A stretch of DNA of 64,000 nucleotides. Origin: Micromussa lordhowensis (Eukaryota; Cnidaria; Anthozoa; Scleractinia; Lobophylliidae). Position 1 is the stretch's first letter; each line of letters begins with the position of its first letter. The notes under the pieces were generated by a model. The model worked only from the letters and a program-made list of their open reading frames with translations, was not told the origin of the DNA and made no database searches. The stretch lies in the NCBI GenBank assembly GCA_964020085.1, contig OZ026604.1:31312830-31376829 (forward strand), given 5' to 3'. The position numbers and the translations under genes were made by a program. This document shows positions 33,106-48,615 of this stretch, in pieces.

Positions 33106-35908
33106 TAAGATAGGTTCACGGAGCTTTTCCATCGTTTCAAGTGATGTAACCTGCAAAGCTGCTTTTCATGGCATTGGTCTGCAAATGTAATTCTTACCTG
33201 ACAAAGTTATTTTTTGTGAGCTAGCAGGTTAGATCATGAAGAAAGTCTCTAAAAGAGGTGCAGTGTATTCTGGTGCAATGGCCTCTGTTGATGCCAACAA
33301 ATTCTGATTGTCGTCTCACGCGTCGCTTTCGTTGATTTATTCAAGAATTTTCAGAAAATTAAAACTCGATCATTATGACTATCAACATAATGTTGTCCTC
33401 AGAGCTGCTTTGTCTGTGATATTTAGTTCAGTTAGCAATAAGAACACTGACTCGGGCCAATATTGAAAGTCGCCATTCATGAATTAACATCCCGCCGGGT
33501 TGTTTCAGCAAAAAGCTGATTGGCTAACACTTTCGACATTTGGCCAGAGTTTAGCCGGCCTCTGGAGAAATATGCGATAAGAGCTATGTTTGTGAAATAT
33601 TCTTTTGTTATTTTAATTTTTTTCTGAAGACCTTCCCTTGAAATTTGTATTTAATCAGTTAATGATTTCTAGCAAGTTCCTTTGTTATGTTTTACCTCTC
33701 AACGCTAGTCAAGGAAAAGACAGCTAATTTGTTGACTGATAAACCTTGCAATAACAGATAACAATCCGTTTTATCCGTGTTTCATCTCATTCTTAGGGAT
33801 AACGGGGGGTTATCAACTCACAATAAACTTGAATAATCAACATATTTTTTTCTTGTATTCAATTCTTGTCTGCTACGTTCGGAAAATGTGAACTTTAATT
33901 TTTGCGCATTTATTTTTAATTAATGTTTCCTGTTTGAAACAAAGAGTTCATCACCTGGCGTTTGCGCACAAATAGATTGACAGTAATGAAAAGTAACTTT
34001 TCATTTGTTTTTGTTGTGCTCTATTACCGTGACTATTGCTTATACGGCCACGTCAGTTGGCACACTTAGAATAAAGCGCCTAAACTTTATCATGAAACGA
34101 TATTTGTGATAAATGATTAATGCGTTGAAAGCCCGCCGTGCCCCGTGTATCGCCCGACCCTGAGTGTTCTGCTGTAGACAACGCAGGCATATTCGATTTC
34201 ACAATTGCACGCGGTGAATGGTTTCGCCATTAATTTATTCTTTCCAGTAGTCTTACCTGCTGCACACAGAACTGTGTTCCTTTCTGGACATGTTGACCCT
34301 GTAGACTTCGCCTGGTAATGGCTGACATGCTTCGTACGGCAAGAGGCGTGTTTATCTTGTGTGAATGTTAGTGATGCGAGGAATTCCACAAAGCTTGTTG
34401 TTTTCACATTCGCCATGAAGGATATTGTGGTGAGTGAATTCTGTTGTAAAACCCACCATATTTATTGTATTCCTACTTTATTTGCTCAAAAGTGAAAAAG
34501 CGGGTAGTTTTAATAGTCCTTAAGCTTCTGGAGTTCTGAAGGTCCTTCACATAAAACCATAAAGACGGGTAAAAACTTGGGGGTAAAGAGCTCCGATTAA
34601 CACCACCGTCTCTAAGTCAAGCTAAGTCAAGCAGTCTGAAATCGAGATGTTGTCCTACATAAAATGCGCTTTCGTCGTTTCAGTTTTAATAACTTCTATT
34701 GTATTGATAAATCTAAATTACACATAGAAGCTACAAAATGTATTCAAGTCTACACTCAACAATGTGCTGTATATTTTAGGACTTAAACGCAAACGGTATT
34801 TGCATAACTGAAATGTGCAAGGTACTCAACAGCCCTCCAGAGTTTGCAGGGGTTTTGTCGATATTTTTACCTGGCCATTGTTTTCGTCGCTCTGAAAGGC
34901 ATAAATTAATTTTTGTATTTGATTGAAATGCAGTGATCAAGTTTTGCTTTCCTTGGCGCAGTTTGCCATAGGATGTGAATTTTGGTCATACACATCCCAG
35001 CATGCCCTAACGTGCTGGATAATAATCACTTATTTGTTTAGCTAGTTATTTTGACACCGGCCGAAGGAAATTGTTCTTCAAAACAAAAAGGTCAACTCTG
35101 AAAAAGGAGATGGAAAATCCTATGTTTTGGTCTTAAATGTACCCCGGCCTACAGCAGAAGGTCAAGGTACATATATTATCCCTCTGGAGATTAACCACAC
35201 GCGGGGGATAGCTTCTATACTCCCCTTTCCCAAGTGACCGCCGGAAATACATCTGCGTTCGCAGGCTACCCTTTCCCCGGCCTCTCATGAGTGAGCCGTT
35301 TCGAAGCTGCTTGCATTTGCCACTGGTATTTTACCCTAAAGGCTAATTTTGATTTGATGCTTTGCCCAGGTTGCGGCTCAAATTTATTCTAAGCTTCCGT
35401 TGTTAGTTTTCAGTCGGACACTATATGGTTTGTTTACTTTTTATCCGTCTGTAACCAATACTGTTACGCTCTAAATGATCCGAATGAAAATAGTACTGTA
35501 ATCGCCTTACAAAGGTTGTCTGCGTGCATAGGTTCACGGACGCTGTCTTTTATTTTTGTGTTTGTTGGAGTCCCAACAGATTTCAAGAGATTTTCACTTT
35601 CCGAAATGTGTTATGCTGCTTGAAAGCATTTTGGTCACACGCGAGTGTACTCGTAAACAGGAAACACGTGGGCTCTGTGCCACGAGTAACGCGTGAGCCG
35701 CGCGCGTTTCCGCACTAGATTGGAGCATGCGTAGTTGTTGTGTCGATGCAGCGAGGCGTTGTGGCTGTATTCAAGCTTGTCCTTGCCCGAGATTCAAGCA
35801 AAAGTTTTATTCCAAGGCGTTTTCGCCTTTACGTTGCTACGAAAATCTGTAGCACTGCACTTGGTGTGGGGCTGATTTGCCATTCGGAACTGAGGGTCAT
35901 TTTGTAAA

Positions 35909-38900
35909 ATGAACGGCAAAGATAAAACAGGAGCAACTTTGAATCAGGTAAGACGAAATATGGCGCGCTTTTACTCCTTTGATCACTAGTGAGGTCTTAA
36001 CCTTGCCCTTGGTTTGCGTCCGTCCTCGTCTGCCATATTTTTTTCGGTGGAATTTCATGTGCCTAGTTGATTTACTTTTGAAGTCAGCAAAATTATCTTT
36101 GTTGTTTCTATAAACCGTAGTCTTGGCTGGAATTCTGTTTTGTTGTTTCTTTCAGAAAATCGTGTCACGCACAACTCTCGGATAGCCTCGTTTTACTCTA
36201 GCCGTTTTCCATTGTTATATGCTTGTGTTTTAAGTTTTGCGCGATCAAAATGATTTACCTCACCTCGGCAAATTCACAAAATGTTAAAACGTAATACCCT
36301 GTCCTCGTTTGTTGTCTGAAATGAACCACGGTTTCCTGTGTTGGTTTACGAAATTCACGCGTATACAAGTTTTCGTAGTTTCTGGAGTTTTCCATTGCAC
36401 GTTCGAAAGCGCATTGATTTCGGTGTAAGGGTGTTCCACTTCTCTAGTTCGCATGAAATAATTATATTTCGAAGTCACAATCGCTGAATAGGCTTATGTG
36501 GTTTAAATTCTTTATTTTGCATTCAATAATTTAGTCGGCTATTTACATGCATGTATATGATTTATGGAGGGCCGATGGATGTAGCGATCTAATTGTCACA
36601 AAGCCCGTCATTTCGACGATGCAGTTTTATTCATGGGTCGAAAGAACACGGATGCTTTTACAGCGGTCCTGTTGTCAACTTAATGTTCTCCAAATCGTTT
36701 CATTACAACTTAAATGTTGTCACTCTAAAGCTTCGCGCTGTATTTGGGTTTTCAAAATGCGCATATAATTATTGTTCCTTAAAAAAAAAATCTTCCCGGA
36801 CTAATCCAGAAGTGGGGGCGTGTGATAATTAGTGTGAAGTCACCACACCTTATTCAGTGCAAACCTAAATTATATTTGAATTACAGACCATGCTTTTTAC
36901 AAAGAAAAAACATTACCCGCTGAATTTTATGAATTCGAATTCTGTGTCGAATACGCCCGTTTGATTTGGTGTACGTGAATTTTCAAGAGCTATGCCACGT
37001 TTGTCATAGATAAGATCTCTTAATCGATGGTAATGACTTGGCGTGAGCTATTTTTTAAACTTTAATTCAAAACCTTGGAAAAGAACCCAGATATTCAATT
37101 AGAATTGACCGACAGCATGTGCTTTTGCTTCCCAGGAAGGGTTAACAGGCTATTGTTTAAATCAGAGTTGTTGACGAGTTTCGACCGCTTAATCGAGATT
37201 ATGGTTTTGTTTTAATACGCTTCGCCACTCATTCTCGTAAACTCATATTGATGAGTAATAGAGCCACCTACTTTGAATTCCAAAATCACACTCAAGCCTT
37301 GAATTTAACTTCGAAAAAATTGCTTATATCTTTCTTTGTATGCATCGATTAGGTTTGCTGAAACGTTCGAACGGTTTTTTTTGGTCACGCCAATTTGGGT
37401 TTGTTTTTCTTTAGAATAGTTTCTTCGCTAGCTTATCATCAATCTTGTTTACTTTCTTCTATATTGTACTGTTTTCTATAATTTTGATGTAATTTTCATG
37501 CTGCATTTGTGGAATTTGGATTTCTTTTTCCTATTTAATTTTTGTTTGTTAGTTGGGTTTAAATGTAAAGAAAGAACTTGTAATGAAAGAACTTGTTACT
37601 GTTCTCAGCTTTTGTAACTAACTGTTGAAACCTTCATGTGGTGTTCAAGATGTTTACTTTCTTTGATGATGAAATTAATTTTCATAATTATGAAAAATGT
37701 TCATGCAAATAAGAACTAGTACTTTGTTAATTCTTCTTGATAAGGCTTCTATCCCTCTGTGTTTCTTTTTCACAATAGTGTGAGGAAGCTAATTAGTTTT
37801 AAAAAGACCTTTTTTATCATGATCGCGAAGGATGTTAACAGTTTAGATAGCTTTTTGCTCTTGAATTGGAGAGAGATTATTGTCAGGCAAAAACAATTGA
37901 AACTGCCTGTATGTTTGTTTACATTGAATCAATCACAAGGAAGTTATATTATATAAATAATATGCATTCCTGTTGATTTAAGTCATTTCAACCTCGGCAA
38001 GTGTTTTATATCAAGAGATTGCACATTTTTAGTTTTGATTTGAAGAAGAGTGCTGTTGTGTTAAATACATTTACATTTTGGATGGTAATTTGATAGTGCT
38101 CTGATAATTGTTTTGATTGCTTTTATCTCCTATACGTCATATTTCCTACATACCATGTAAATTTTACTTTACAGCACTAAATATTTAATACAGGTATGTT
38201 AATAACAATTTTCAGTGGGATGCCTTAACCCCTTTTAGGCTGCCGTGGTACATATTCAACCATACCTAGTGTCATATCACTTTTACATTCTGCCAATAAG
38301 GATAGCATTAAACATATATGTTGTATCGGTGTACTTCTGTGTGGCATTCTTTGATTACAATATTGCTGTTGAATTATCTAAGTCAATAGTTTCGTAGATG
38401 GAATAGAAAAATTCATGTTTAGATAATATGGATAAATACGAGGGACAGCTGTAAATGTTACTAAAATAAAACATATTCTTGAAATCCTTTGCAGTGCATA
38501 TGTTGCAGGTTAAAATGAAATTCCTTTGCCTTCTTCCCCTAATTATTCATGGATCGTGAATAATTAGGGTTAGAAGACAAAGGAAATTGAGAATCAAACT
38601 AGGCTAAATTCATTTTAACCTGAATTTCATTTTGACCTGCAAAATATATGCCTTACACTTAAATTCCTAGCTGTTAATAACTTCTTTTGCTTGGATCAGA
38701 AGACAGTGATAATAATAATTAAAAACTATTGAGTACGACTGATATTATAAGTTAATGAAATAATGCATGTATGCGTTATGAAACATATTTAGAATTGAAG
38801 TGCTCTTGATTTGTTCATGAAATCTACAATTTCTTAGAGTACTTAGACTGGTGAAATGAATGAATATTTGGCGAGCACTTTAGTATAAAGCCACATCTTG

Positions 38901-41900
38901 TGACACTCACAGATTATCTGGGAGTCTCCCCGGATACTGACTTTACCTCTTGGCCTCTCGGATAGGTTGCCCGGTCTCCTGATATGAAATGAAAAACTTA
39001 ATATACTATTTAGTTTCACACCACTCCTATTTTGGGCATTTTGAATATTGGGGTGGATGAGTAGAGAAGGGAGACTTTTGGACATTTGTCACAATTTTCT
39101 GGTCAAATCTGTATAGCTTTTTTATTCTGCTTGCCACATGGCTGCTTTTGAAGATCAACAAGAGGTATCTTGTGGCAAAATAGAAGTTGTGTTGTTGTTT
39201 TAGGCAGGCTTCTTTGTAAAGCATATTTGCCTGCTTTCTGTAGCCATTTCCCTAACTGTTGTTTGCACTTTGTCACCAGGTTGATGTTGCATTTTTGAGA
39301 GCAGCAAGAGCTGGGAACCTTGATAAGGTTCGAGCTTTTCTAGCTGAGGAAGGAGACATTCACACGTGCAATGCGGTAAGTGATAACATTTTGTTTACTT
39401 TAATACAGATGGTATTTAAGCTGTAAAATGTCAAACAGAAAGAGAACATTTACTTTACTGCTTGTCATACCATTGCAGCTACAAATTTCTTCTTTAAATT
39501 TTCATGCCTGCCGTTAGTGACAGGGAAACCGAAGTACTTGCAATGCGTCAGTCGTTTTTGTTGTTTTTCTTTGTTCACAGTCATCATAAACACCCTAAAT
39601 ACCTTTGGAACAGAATTTAACCATGGGCGTTGCTGCAGTCATAATTTTTCTGGCTACAACCCTGATTATGAAAATGTTTTGACAACTTTTGATGGCCTTT
39701 TTTGTTTTTAAGTGGGCCAATCAAAGTAAAACTGAAAGAGGATGAGTTTGTGTTCATGTTTGTTCTGCAACAACCTGTAGAGTAGGCTACTTCTGATGTC
39801 TTAAAATTAATCTTGATAGCTCTATTGAGGACATCACAAAGCAAGAGGAAAGAATAACCATATTTATTCAGTCTCCTTTGTTCAATTTCTTAGGTCTTAC
39901 TTGGATTCTCCAGCTTAATTTTTCTAAAATAAAAAGTAGCCTACTGCCAACTCTGCTGTTCTCGCTTGTAACCTTTTTATTGAAACAGAAATCATAGACC
40001 AGTTATGATTTGTGGTGTTGATGATCAGGGTTTACGCTTTATTTCTTTGTTTCTTTTTTCACAGAATGGCCTTAACGCACTTCACTTGTCATCTAAGGAA
40101 GGACATGTTGAGGTTGTTCAAGAGCTTTTAAGGCGTGGAGCAGGAGTGAACTTTACCACCAAAAAAGGCAACACAGCGCTTCACATTGCTTCACTTGCTG
40201 GGCAAAAAGCAGCAGTAGATGTGTTACTGGAATCTGGTGCCTCTGTTAACTCTAAAGCTCAGGTAACTGACCTGTGGAAATTACACAATGCTTATAAATT
40301 AACTACATTTATTAAATGACTTGTGTTTACAAGTAGCCGAGACAATGCACACTCTGATTAGCTAATTCCTGGGCATTATTCTCCCATAATGCCCACAGGC
40401 CAATTACAAACCTGCAAAACGAAAGCGAAAGGTCATATAATAAACAACCTTTTAACCTTGAACATTTGGTCTTTGTGGGGAAATCTGAACCCTTGCCTTA
40501 CAATATTAACCTTGCTGTCGCTCAGTCAGTACAGTAAGGTCTTGGTTTGAGTTTTTTTTGTAAAGGCCTCACTCTTGGTCAATAAGTAGTTAGAATCAAC
40601 AAATTTTTGTTTTGCAATCAGTGCAATTTTCCTGGTCACTAAAGGCTGGTTTTCAGTAGTGATGGAGTCAGAGTCGTAATAGGAGTCGTAAGAGTGCTTA
40701 ACGACCTAGTGAAAATCCAAACTCAGAGTCATAAGCGGAGTCATAAGCTTGTTGGAATCGGAGTCGGAAGAATCAGAATGTTACCATTTCTTCCGATACT
40801 GTTTACAACTCCATCTCTTACGATCTCGTGAAAACTAGATTGTCGAAGTCGGAAGCAGAAATGGAAGAACCAAGCAATCACAAGGCTCAAAATCGAGCAT
40901 TGTGATTTTGCTCATTCACTTCTGTTTTCTAAACTAATCACGAGGTCATTTATTATTAATCTCTAGTTTGTTTATTGTTTTGTTTGAGTAGAGGTGTAAT
41001 AAATTGAATTCATGTTGTGATCCAATAAACGTGTTGGACACAAAGTTTCTGTTATTGAGTCAGTATATATCATATTTTGTTACAGAATGGCTTTACCCCA
41101 TTGTACATGGCAGCCCAGGAAGGGCATGTTGACGTTGTAAGAACACTTCTTACCAAGGGAGCTAATCAGCAATGTACTACTGAGGTTAGTGATCAGCATA
41201 GTTTTGATCAGCATTATTTAGCCTTGTTAGTGAGAAAATCATCGTCTGTGAAATCCAGTTGCCCTCCTGCTTAAAACAGTAATGAAACTTCTGCCTGAGA
41301 CAAGAATGCTATGATGCAAGAAGGCATCAACTTACCTTTTACTGACCAATGCTCTGCCTGTGTGTCATTCATTAAAATTTCAAGTAATATTGTTGCTGAT
41401 CAATGTGCCATTGGTGTAATGAAACTTGGGTATCTAACACAGAAGCAGAGGCCAACTTAATTTATTGTTTTCTTGCAGGATGGTTTTACTCCAATTGATG
41501 TAGCTGTTCAACAAGGACATGAGAAAGTTGTAGCAGCGCTTCTTCATCATGATTCCAGAGTGAGAATGTTTAACTTTTTTAGTACTTTCTGTTGGACTCT
41601 GACTGCATAAACGCTTTGCCCTAGTTAAAAGCTGCATCATTTATTTCTCTAAACGGGTCTTTCCATCATTCACAAAACAGTATTCAAAAGTTGCTTTGAT
41701 TGCAACAGATTTTTATGCCACACCGAATTGCAGTAGCAGGAATCAAATAGGGCTTTAGAAACTATGATAAAATCTCACATTGTGCAGGTCCAGAAAATTT
41801 CCATATTCCCTCCCCTGTACAGAAGGGATTAGAATTTCCTGGGGGTGGGGTGGTGTTCAGTAAGACCAAAGAATTCAAAGAAATGTATGAAGCTTAATTG

Positions 41901-44900
41901 GATTTTCCAGAGGGGTTATAGGATGGGGGTCTTAGAAAAAATCTGTGCCATGAGGGAGGCATGGGTATTTTCTGGAATTACACATTGTCCAAATACATTT
42001 GCTAGTGATTTTCTTCAGAATTTGATCTGTTTAACCTTTTTTTTTGCAGAAAGGTTATCGTTCTCTTCATACCGCAGCCAGGAAGGACTTTGCCAAGGCA
42101 GCCAAACTTCTGCTTCAGAAGGATCACAAGCCTGATATGGAAGCTCCAGTAAGTCTGTCAACATTTCTGATATTTTTAAACTTGATTTTGTAAAATTGAT
42201 ATTCATACAATTTTAGTATATTGAAGCAATGCAGAATATTTAGATCAGATTTTTTTTCCAGAATGGTTTTACTCCACTTCATATTGCTGCTAAGTATGGA
42301 AACCTTAATGTCGCAGGAGTGCTTATTCAACATGGTGCTAGTATTGACTACAAAACTAAGGTGCAGTGCTATGTGGACATACATTTACAGGGCTCGAAAA
42401 AAAGATTTGTCTTGAATTCCAGCTTGCCCAAGTATCTCTCAAATATTGCTTACCCTGGGCAAGTCTTAGTTTGCTCTTTTAATGATTTAGTCAGCATACA
42501 ACTCACCTGATCCCTTGCTCATTGGGCAAGTGAGAATGAAAAGGTACTAGAAGGAGAATCTACTTGTCCTGGACCACTGGATGGCACTTTTTTCAAGCCC
42601 TGCATCTAGGCATCTAGATGATATGTAGACTATTGTTGTTACATTATGGTAGGGAAATGTTCTAAGGCACAAAAATAGTTGTTATTTTGTTTCATGTGTT
42701 CATCACATTTTATAAAGTCTGATTGGGAGAAGTTTATCTTTCTGTCATTCCTTTAAGGTTGTGAGTTCTCCCTGTAAAAGAAGCAATTAATTTTTTCTCC
42801 ACAGAATTATGTCATTGCACCACTTCATGTCGCAGCAAAATATGGCAACCTTAACATTGTGACCCTGCTTGTAGAGAAGGGCTCAAAAGTGGACATACCC
42901 AACAAGGTCAGTTGAATTATGATGCTTATCTGAGAAATCCAATCTTTGCCATAGTTTTATAACGCTTGAAAGAACGTGAAATTGGCAACTTAGGATGAAC
43001 TGGTTTTTTTTTGGCTTTTATGATCTTCTAGGTTATTTCTTGGTTGGCTGGGTTGATCAACTTTATTGGCTATTAAGAAATAAATTTAAATAAAACAAAT
43101 AACGCTATTTTAGTGTCAAATGTACATGTATTTAGCCCTGTTGTGTTTATTAGGGACACTGTAAATAAATAACCAAGTATTGCAAATAGAATAAGACACT
43201 TCACTGGTAGGGGGCTGACCAGTTGGCTTTTTACATAACACGGTTGAGGAGTTGAACACAGGACTACCGAGAACAAATCCAGATAGCAGTAGGGTGGAAG
43301 ATTTTTGTCTCATATTTCACAGCTTTGACAAATTGTTATCACTTATATGTACATCATTGCACGTGTGAATGCATTCTTCTTCTCGAAGAAAAGTTCCAAC
43401 CTCTTCTAGGTCCTTAGCTCTTGTCACCCTTAACCACTGCCTCCCTGTTTGTTAACAGAATGGATTGTAAGTTCTGTTGATTTGATTTGTTTGTTTGTTA
43501 TTCCATAGGATGGTCTAACACCTCTTCACTGTGCAGCAAGAGATGGACATGACAAGGTGGTGGAATACCTTGTAAATAAGAAGGCATCAATAACAGCTAG
43601 AACTAAGGTAGGTGATCAACTTCTCATTTCTCCTCATCTTATCGACACATGGTCAAGCAGTCAGGTGATGAGAATAAAGAAAATCATCAACTTAGGATAT
43701 TGTTTGGATGTACTGCCAATTTCTCTGAACTAGAACTAAACTAAATGTATAGGAACAAGTAAGGAGATATCATATAATAAGTGCCCCAAAGCACCCCCCT
43801 TTGAATCTGTTTTTATAAATAAGCGCCCCTATTTCAGTAAGCGCCCCCATTCTAATATTATAATATTACAGGGTCGTCAAAGTGCATATCAACAGATGGT
43901 CGTAAAGTTTTATTTTAAACATTCAGTTGTTTCTCAAAAAAAATGCCCTGTCCTGACGCGCCCTGTCTTGAACAAGTGGTCTCCCTTGAGGTACCAAATG
44001 CGAATAAGCACCCCGGGCGCTAAATCATGGTGAGGTTTATTATTGTCTTGACTGAGTTAACGGTGAATAATATTTTTTTTCAGCATGGTCTTACTCCTCT
44101 ACATATGTCTTGCCAAGGAAATCACCAAAGCACATCTGGGCTGCTCATCGACAGCAAGGCTCCAGTTAATGCTGTTGCAACTGTAAGAACACATGATCAG
44201 TGAACTATATGTTTAGTTTCTTGGTGGTTTTATCTCCTTTGTTAAGTACTGGTAGTATTGGACTCATTGATATGAAAATAATTATTTTCCTGTAGTAATC
44301 AGTTTCATTTGCACTGTTTTGTTATCATCATGCATGAAGTTAATCAGACATTCTACAGGTAATGTCAATTAATATCTTCTGTAATGTGATACAAGTAGAA
44401 TGTACATTTGAAATGCATGCATTGTATTGAAAGAGAAAGTTTTAGTGTTCATTACACTGTACATGCTAAAAATAGACTAAAAACACAATTGACAAGCCAT
44501 TTGTAGAAAGTTTTGGCTCAACTGCATCGGATCAAGATAGTCACAATTTTATACAGCTTCCTTCAATTGCTTTTTTCTCTTTCTCAAAATGCGTATGGTT
44601 TGTATGGGTTTTTCTGGAAGAAATAGGCTTTGTCATTTGTGTTTTGTTAACAAAATTTAACACTGTTTCCTGTTCATTTCAAAGAATGGCCTCACACCAC
44701 TTCACATCGCAGCACATTACGGCCATGTGGACATAGCTGAGCTGTTACTGAATCGTGGAGCGGACACTGATGCTCGAGCCAGGGTAAGGTTCATCAACAA
44801 GAATGTTGTGAGGGCTTAGGAAGTCTTGAACTGTTCTTGTTCAATGATTCTTTGAGAAGTGATGCTAATTGTATTTGTGAAAAATGTCAGAATCTTTGCT

Positions 44901-47900
44901 TATTGCTTTGTTATTGTGATCCAAGATTCATTACATGATTTTTGTGAAAATATACATGATGTCTACCTTTCGTTTTGAATGCTGTGGTTTTAAATATATA
45001 TGTATATTGTAGTGAAAGGTAGTTTTCTCCTTGCTGCATTTAGAATTCTAGAAAAACAAGAAAGTGAAATCCTTTTTCCATTCTTTCATTCAGGGTGTTA
45101 CATTTTACAAACTTGTGAATTACATATGACTGGATTTATGAAAACTGGGTGAATACTTTGAACAAAATCACTGAAATGCACTTTGATTTCACAACTCCTG
45201 AAGGCCATAAAATTACTCCAAGTGATGAAATATAAAAAATAATAGAGAGAGAAGAAAGATAGGAGACTAACAGAATGAAATTCCTTTTAATTTTTATATT
45301 GTCTTCTTTGAGCAAGACATGATTTCCTCAACACTGTTTTCATAAATCCAGCATACTTGCATATACAGAAGTAAAATTCTAAAGTCCAAGAAAAGAACAA
45401 TGGTTAAAAATTTTAAATGCTTTATGGTAGTGATTCTTTAGTGTGAGGTGACATTGATTTGTGTTTTCCATCAGAACGGCTTTACTCCTCTTCACGTTGC
45501 CTGCAAGAAAAACCGGGAACAAGTCATTCAGCTGTTGTTAAAACATGGTGCAAATGTTCACTCAGCTAATGAGGTGAAATGTCTCTCTTGATCATGATAT
45601 ATATACAAGTGCTGACATGGAAAAAGGATTCAATTCTAAACTTGACACTTACTGAAATGTTATCATTATTTAAAAAAAAAAACACAACAGTGCTTAAATT
45701 CAGTTTGTGGAACATGTTATGATGTTTCAAATATCATCATCAGTTATGATGAATATAAATTAAAGATTTACAGAGTTATCGGTATTGTGTAATTGCCTAT
45801 ATGATGATTCTTTATAAATTCAAATCCTTGTACTAACACTGACAAAAGTTCAAATGAGGCCTGAAGCTACTGTAAAGTTGATGTTAAAATCCTTTTAGAT
45901 CCAAGCTTTTGCTGATCCACGGCATCATCAAGAAAAATATTCTGCATAAGGCTTATATTCAAGTGTAAAATAACAATGTGTGAAAAGCCTAGGAAAGCTG
46001 AAAGTATGTGAAGTGCATGAAACAAATAATACCGTACAAATATGAATAAGAAATTAGTAAAATGATTTGAAAATGCTACTGAAGGACACTACCAACGATT
46101 ATTCAAATCTTTGTGAATGCAACTTATTTTAACTATTGCAATCAATTAACAGTAACAGATAAATTTAGTAGTGCAATGCTATACTAATATGCCCAACTTG
46201 TTGATTTAATTTGGGTTTCGATGAAATGAAACTAATATTAACTGTACATAGAAAACAAAATATACTCTTGTAGATAGATAAGGGTAATCTGTAATTTATT
46301 TGACCATTTTTTCAAACCAGAAGTTTTTTAATTTGTTTTCTTGCTATCTTCTTGTATCAGGGTGGTCAAACGCCTATGCACGTAGCAACATATTATGGTA
46401 ATGTCACTTTGGTTCTTATTCTGCTACAACATGGCGGCTCTCCTGACATCACCAATGTGGTATGTTCATTTTTCTTCTCATTGATTAAAAAAAAATAGCA
46501 TTCTGCATTTTACTGTTGTTTGTTTTTGGAAAAATCATTGAAAAGTTGTTAGGTATGGATGTCATTTGTTAGCTGAATAGCTTTCAGAAAAATGGTTTAT
46601 TCAGCTTTTGACTTTGCAATGGGCCAAATTAAAAGTCTTTGTTCAATTTAAACAAAGGAGCACATGGCTTTTTAAACAACCCTTATGCTAATTTACATAA
46701 TATTGTTATTTTTTTAAGACATGAATGTAGTACTAACAATGCATTGGACAGCCTCTACTGTGTTAATGCTTTGTGAAACTTATAAAAAACATGTTACTGT
46801 ATGGTTTAACAGTGTTGCACAAAATGCCATAACTTTAAACAGAAAAATAGGAATCTTGGATTTATCCAAATCAATCACCTGGTGTTGTTTGCACTGTTTT
46901 TTACCCAACATGTAGTCCCCTTAAAACTCTTAAATGAACAGTTAGAGTTTTGATATTTAGTTTGCATAATAGATTATTTTCTGTCCTATAAATTTTATAT
47001 TATTTTGTTTTCAGTTACAAGTAGATTGTAGTACCTTTTAAACTCCATAACTACCAAAAATGTGAAATTGAGCACCTTTTTATGCTGTTTGCAATATTTC
47101 TTTCATATTTTAATTAAAAACACTGTTTAATCTGCTTGTTATTTAGAGAGGTGAAACTGCTTTACACATTGCCTGTCGCAGACGGCAGATAACAATTGTG
47201 CGACTGTTGCTAAGGAATGGTGCATCAGTGGATGCCAAAACACAGGTTAGAACTTCTGTGGTAAAAACTTCACATTTCATTTTAAAAGGAATAGAAAACA
47301 TGAACCATGTTTCTATCGAGTGATAGGAACAAGAGCCAAAAGACAAAAGAGCCAAAAGACAAAAGAGCCAAAAAAAGTGTTTTCACAGCTTTTGTGAGTT
47401 CTTCAGAACTTCCATGAGTCTTTCTATAACTCAATAGAAACACAAAGAACAAGTTTCCTATTTCCTTAAGGAAATTCTGCAATGAGAAAAAGAAAACAAC
47501 GTGTTTACTTTGATCATCATCATCATCAGAATCCTAGCTCTCCTCCGGGAGAATTGGGCTATTGTCTACTTTGATCATCAAAATTTAAATTCCCTTTTCG
47601 GGCGAGATCATTAGGCAGACAGCTTGTGCTAGTTCTGTGTCTCTATAGAGTTATAGAAAAATGATTTTAAATCACTCAGCACAGATATTGTCTTTGGGCA
47701 ATTTTCTAAACCAGGTTACACATCATGTAGTTAAGTACATTATGTTTACATATTAAGCAATGATAGCTTGTGGATCAGACTTCTGTTCATTTACTGAACA
47801 GTGATGACAATGAGAGCAATGATATATGAAACGTCATTCAATAGCGATGGTGAGAAATAACAAAATCGTGTCTAAGGGATATCATCTTGATTCCTTTTTA

Positions 47901-48577
47901 ACTAAATTCTCAAAAGTAACATGGGAAGAATTTTATGGCAATCAGTAGAGAGAATTAAAAATTTGAGCTTGAGATAGGAATTGACATGTTCTCTTGTGTT
48001 CAAATGTTTTTCAGGATCGTGAGACTCCACTACACATTGCTGTCAGAACAAAGAACGTGGAGATGGTGAATCTTCTTCTTGATCATGGAGCATCCACTGA
48101 TGCTATTGATAAGGTTTGCTCACACTCATGTACAAAGCTTGTTTAGTTTGTTGGGAATCATAAATTAAAGGCTGGGTTGAGCCTGATGACAAAAGCTTGC
48201 AAGGTCAAGGTGCTTCATAAATTGTGCTTTCCCACAGAACATCCATGCCTTCCACAGAAACCTTCCTTTCATTTGATTGCATTTCCCCAGGAAATTCCAG
48301 TTTGGCTAAAATTTTGTGTTTTGAAACCCCACTCGGTTCCTTCTTGGAATTTTCAGTGACCTCCCCCTTTGGGTGAGTGTGGATATTTCTTGAACAAACC
48401 AGCAGACAAGCCACCAGACAAAATGCTGTGATGGACTTACACCTTATTCCAAAATAGCCACCATTTAGTGGTCTTTTGTTAGCCCTTGTTGCCTCGTTCT
48501 TAAACTCGAAATTCTATAGGAAAATTCATTACCTGACGAGGGAATTCCGCGTTAAATTGCACGCGAAAACTGATATT

Positions 48578-48615
<38 letters not shown>

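Larger units (their letters stand above)
27716..35908. other. SF1-ankyrin intergenic region
   Basis: About 8.2 kb without a supported gene. It holds the SF1 3' UTR, a 27-bp minisatellite (29513-29660), an AC run near 30451-30467, a transposon-derived fragment near 30809, a tRNA-derived SINE (31045-31282), a palindrome (32295-32478) and a MITE (32858-33105). Nothing recognised lies at 33110-35900. The ankyrin promoter and 5' UTR presumably lie at its right end. Confidence 0.7.

Noticed and set aside
34117..34416. 99-residue frame on - upstream of the ankyrin gene
   Set aside because: No recognised motif, no splice context and no repeat support. It could be real but cannot be supported.
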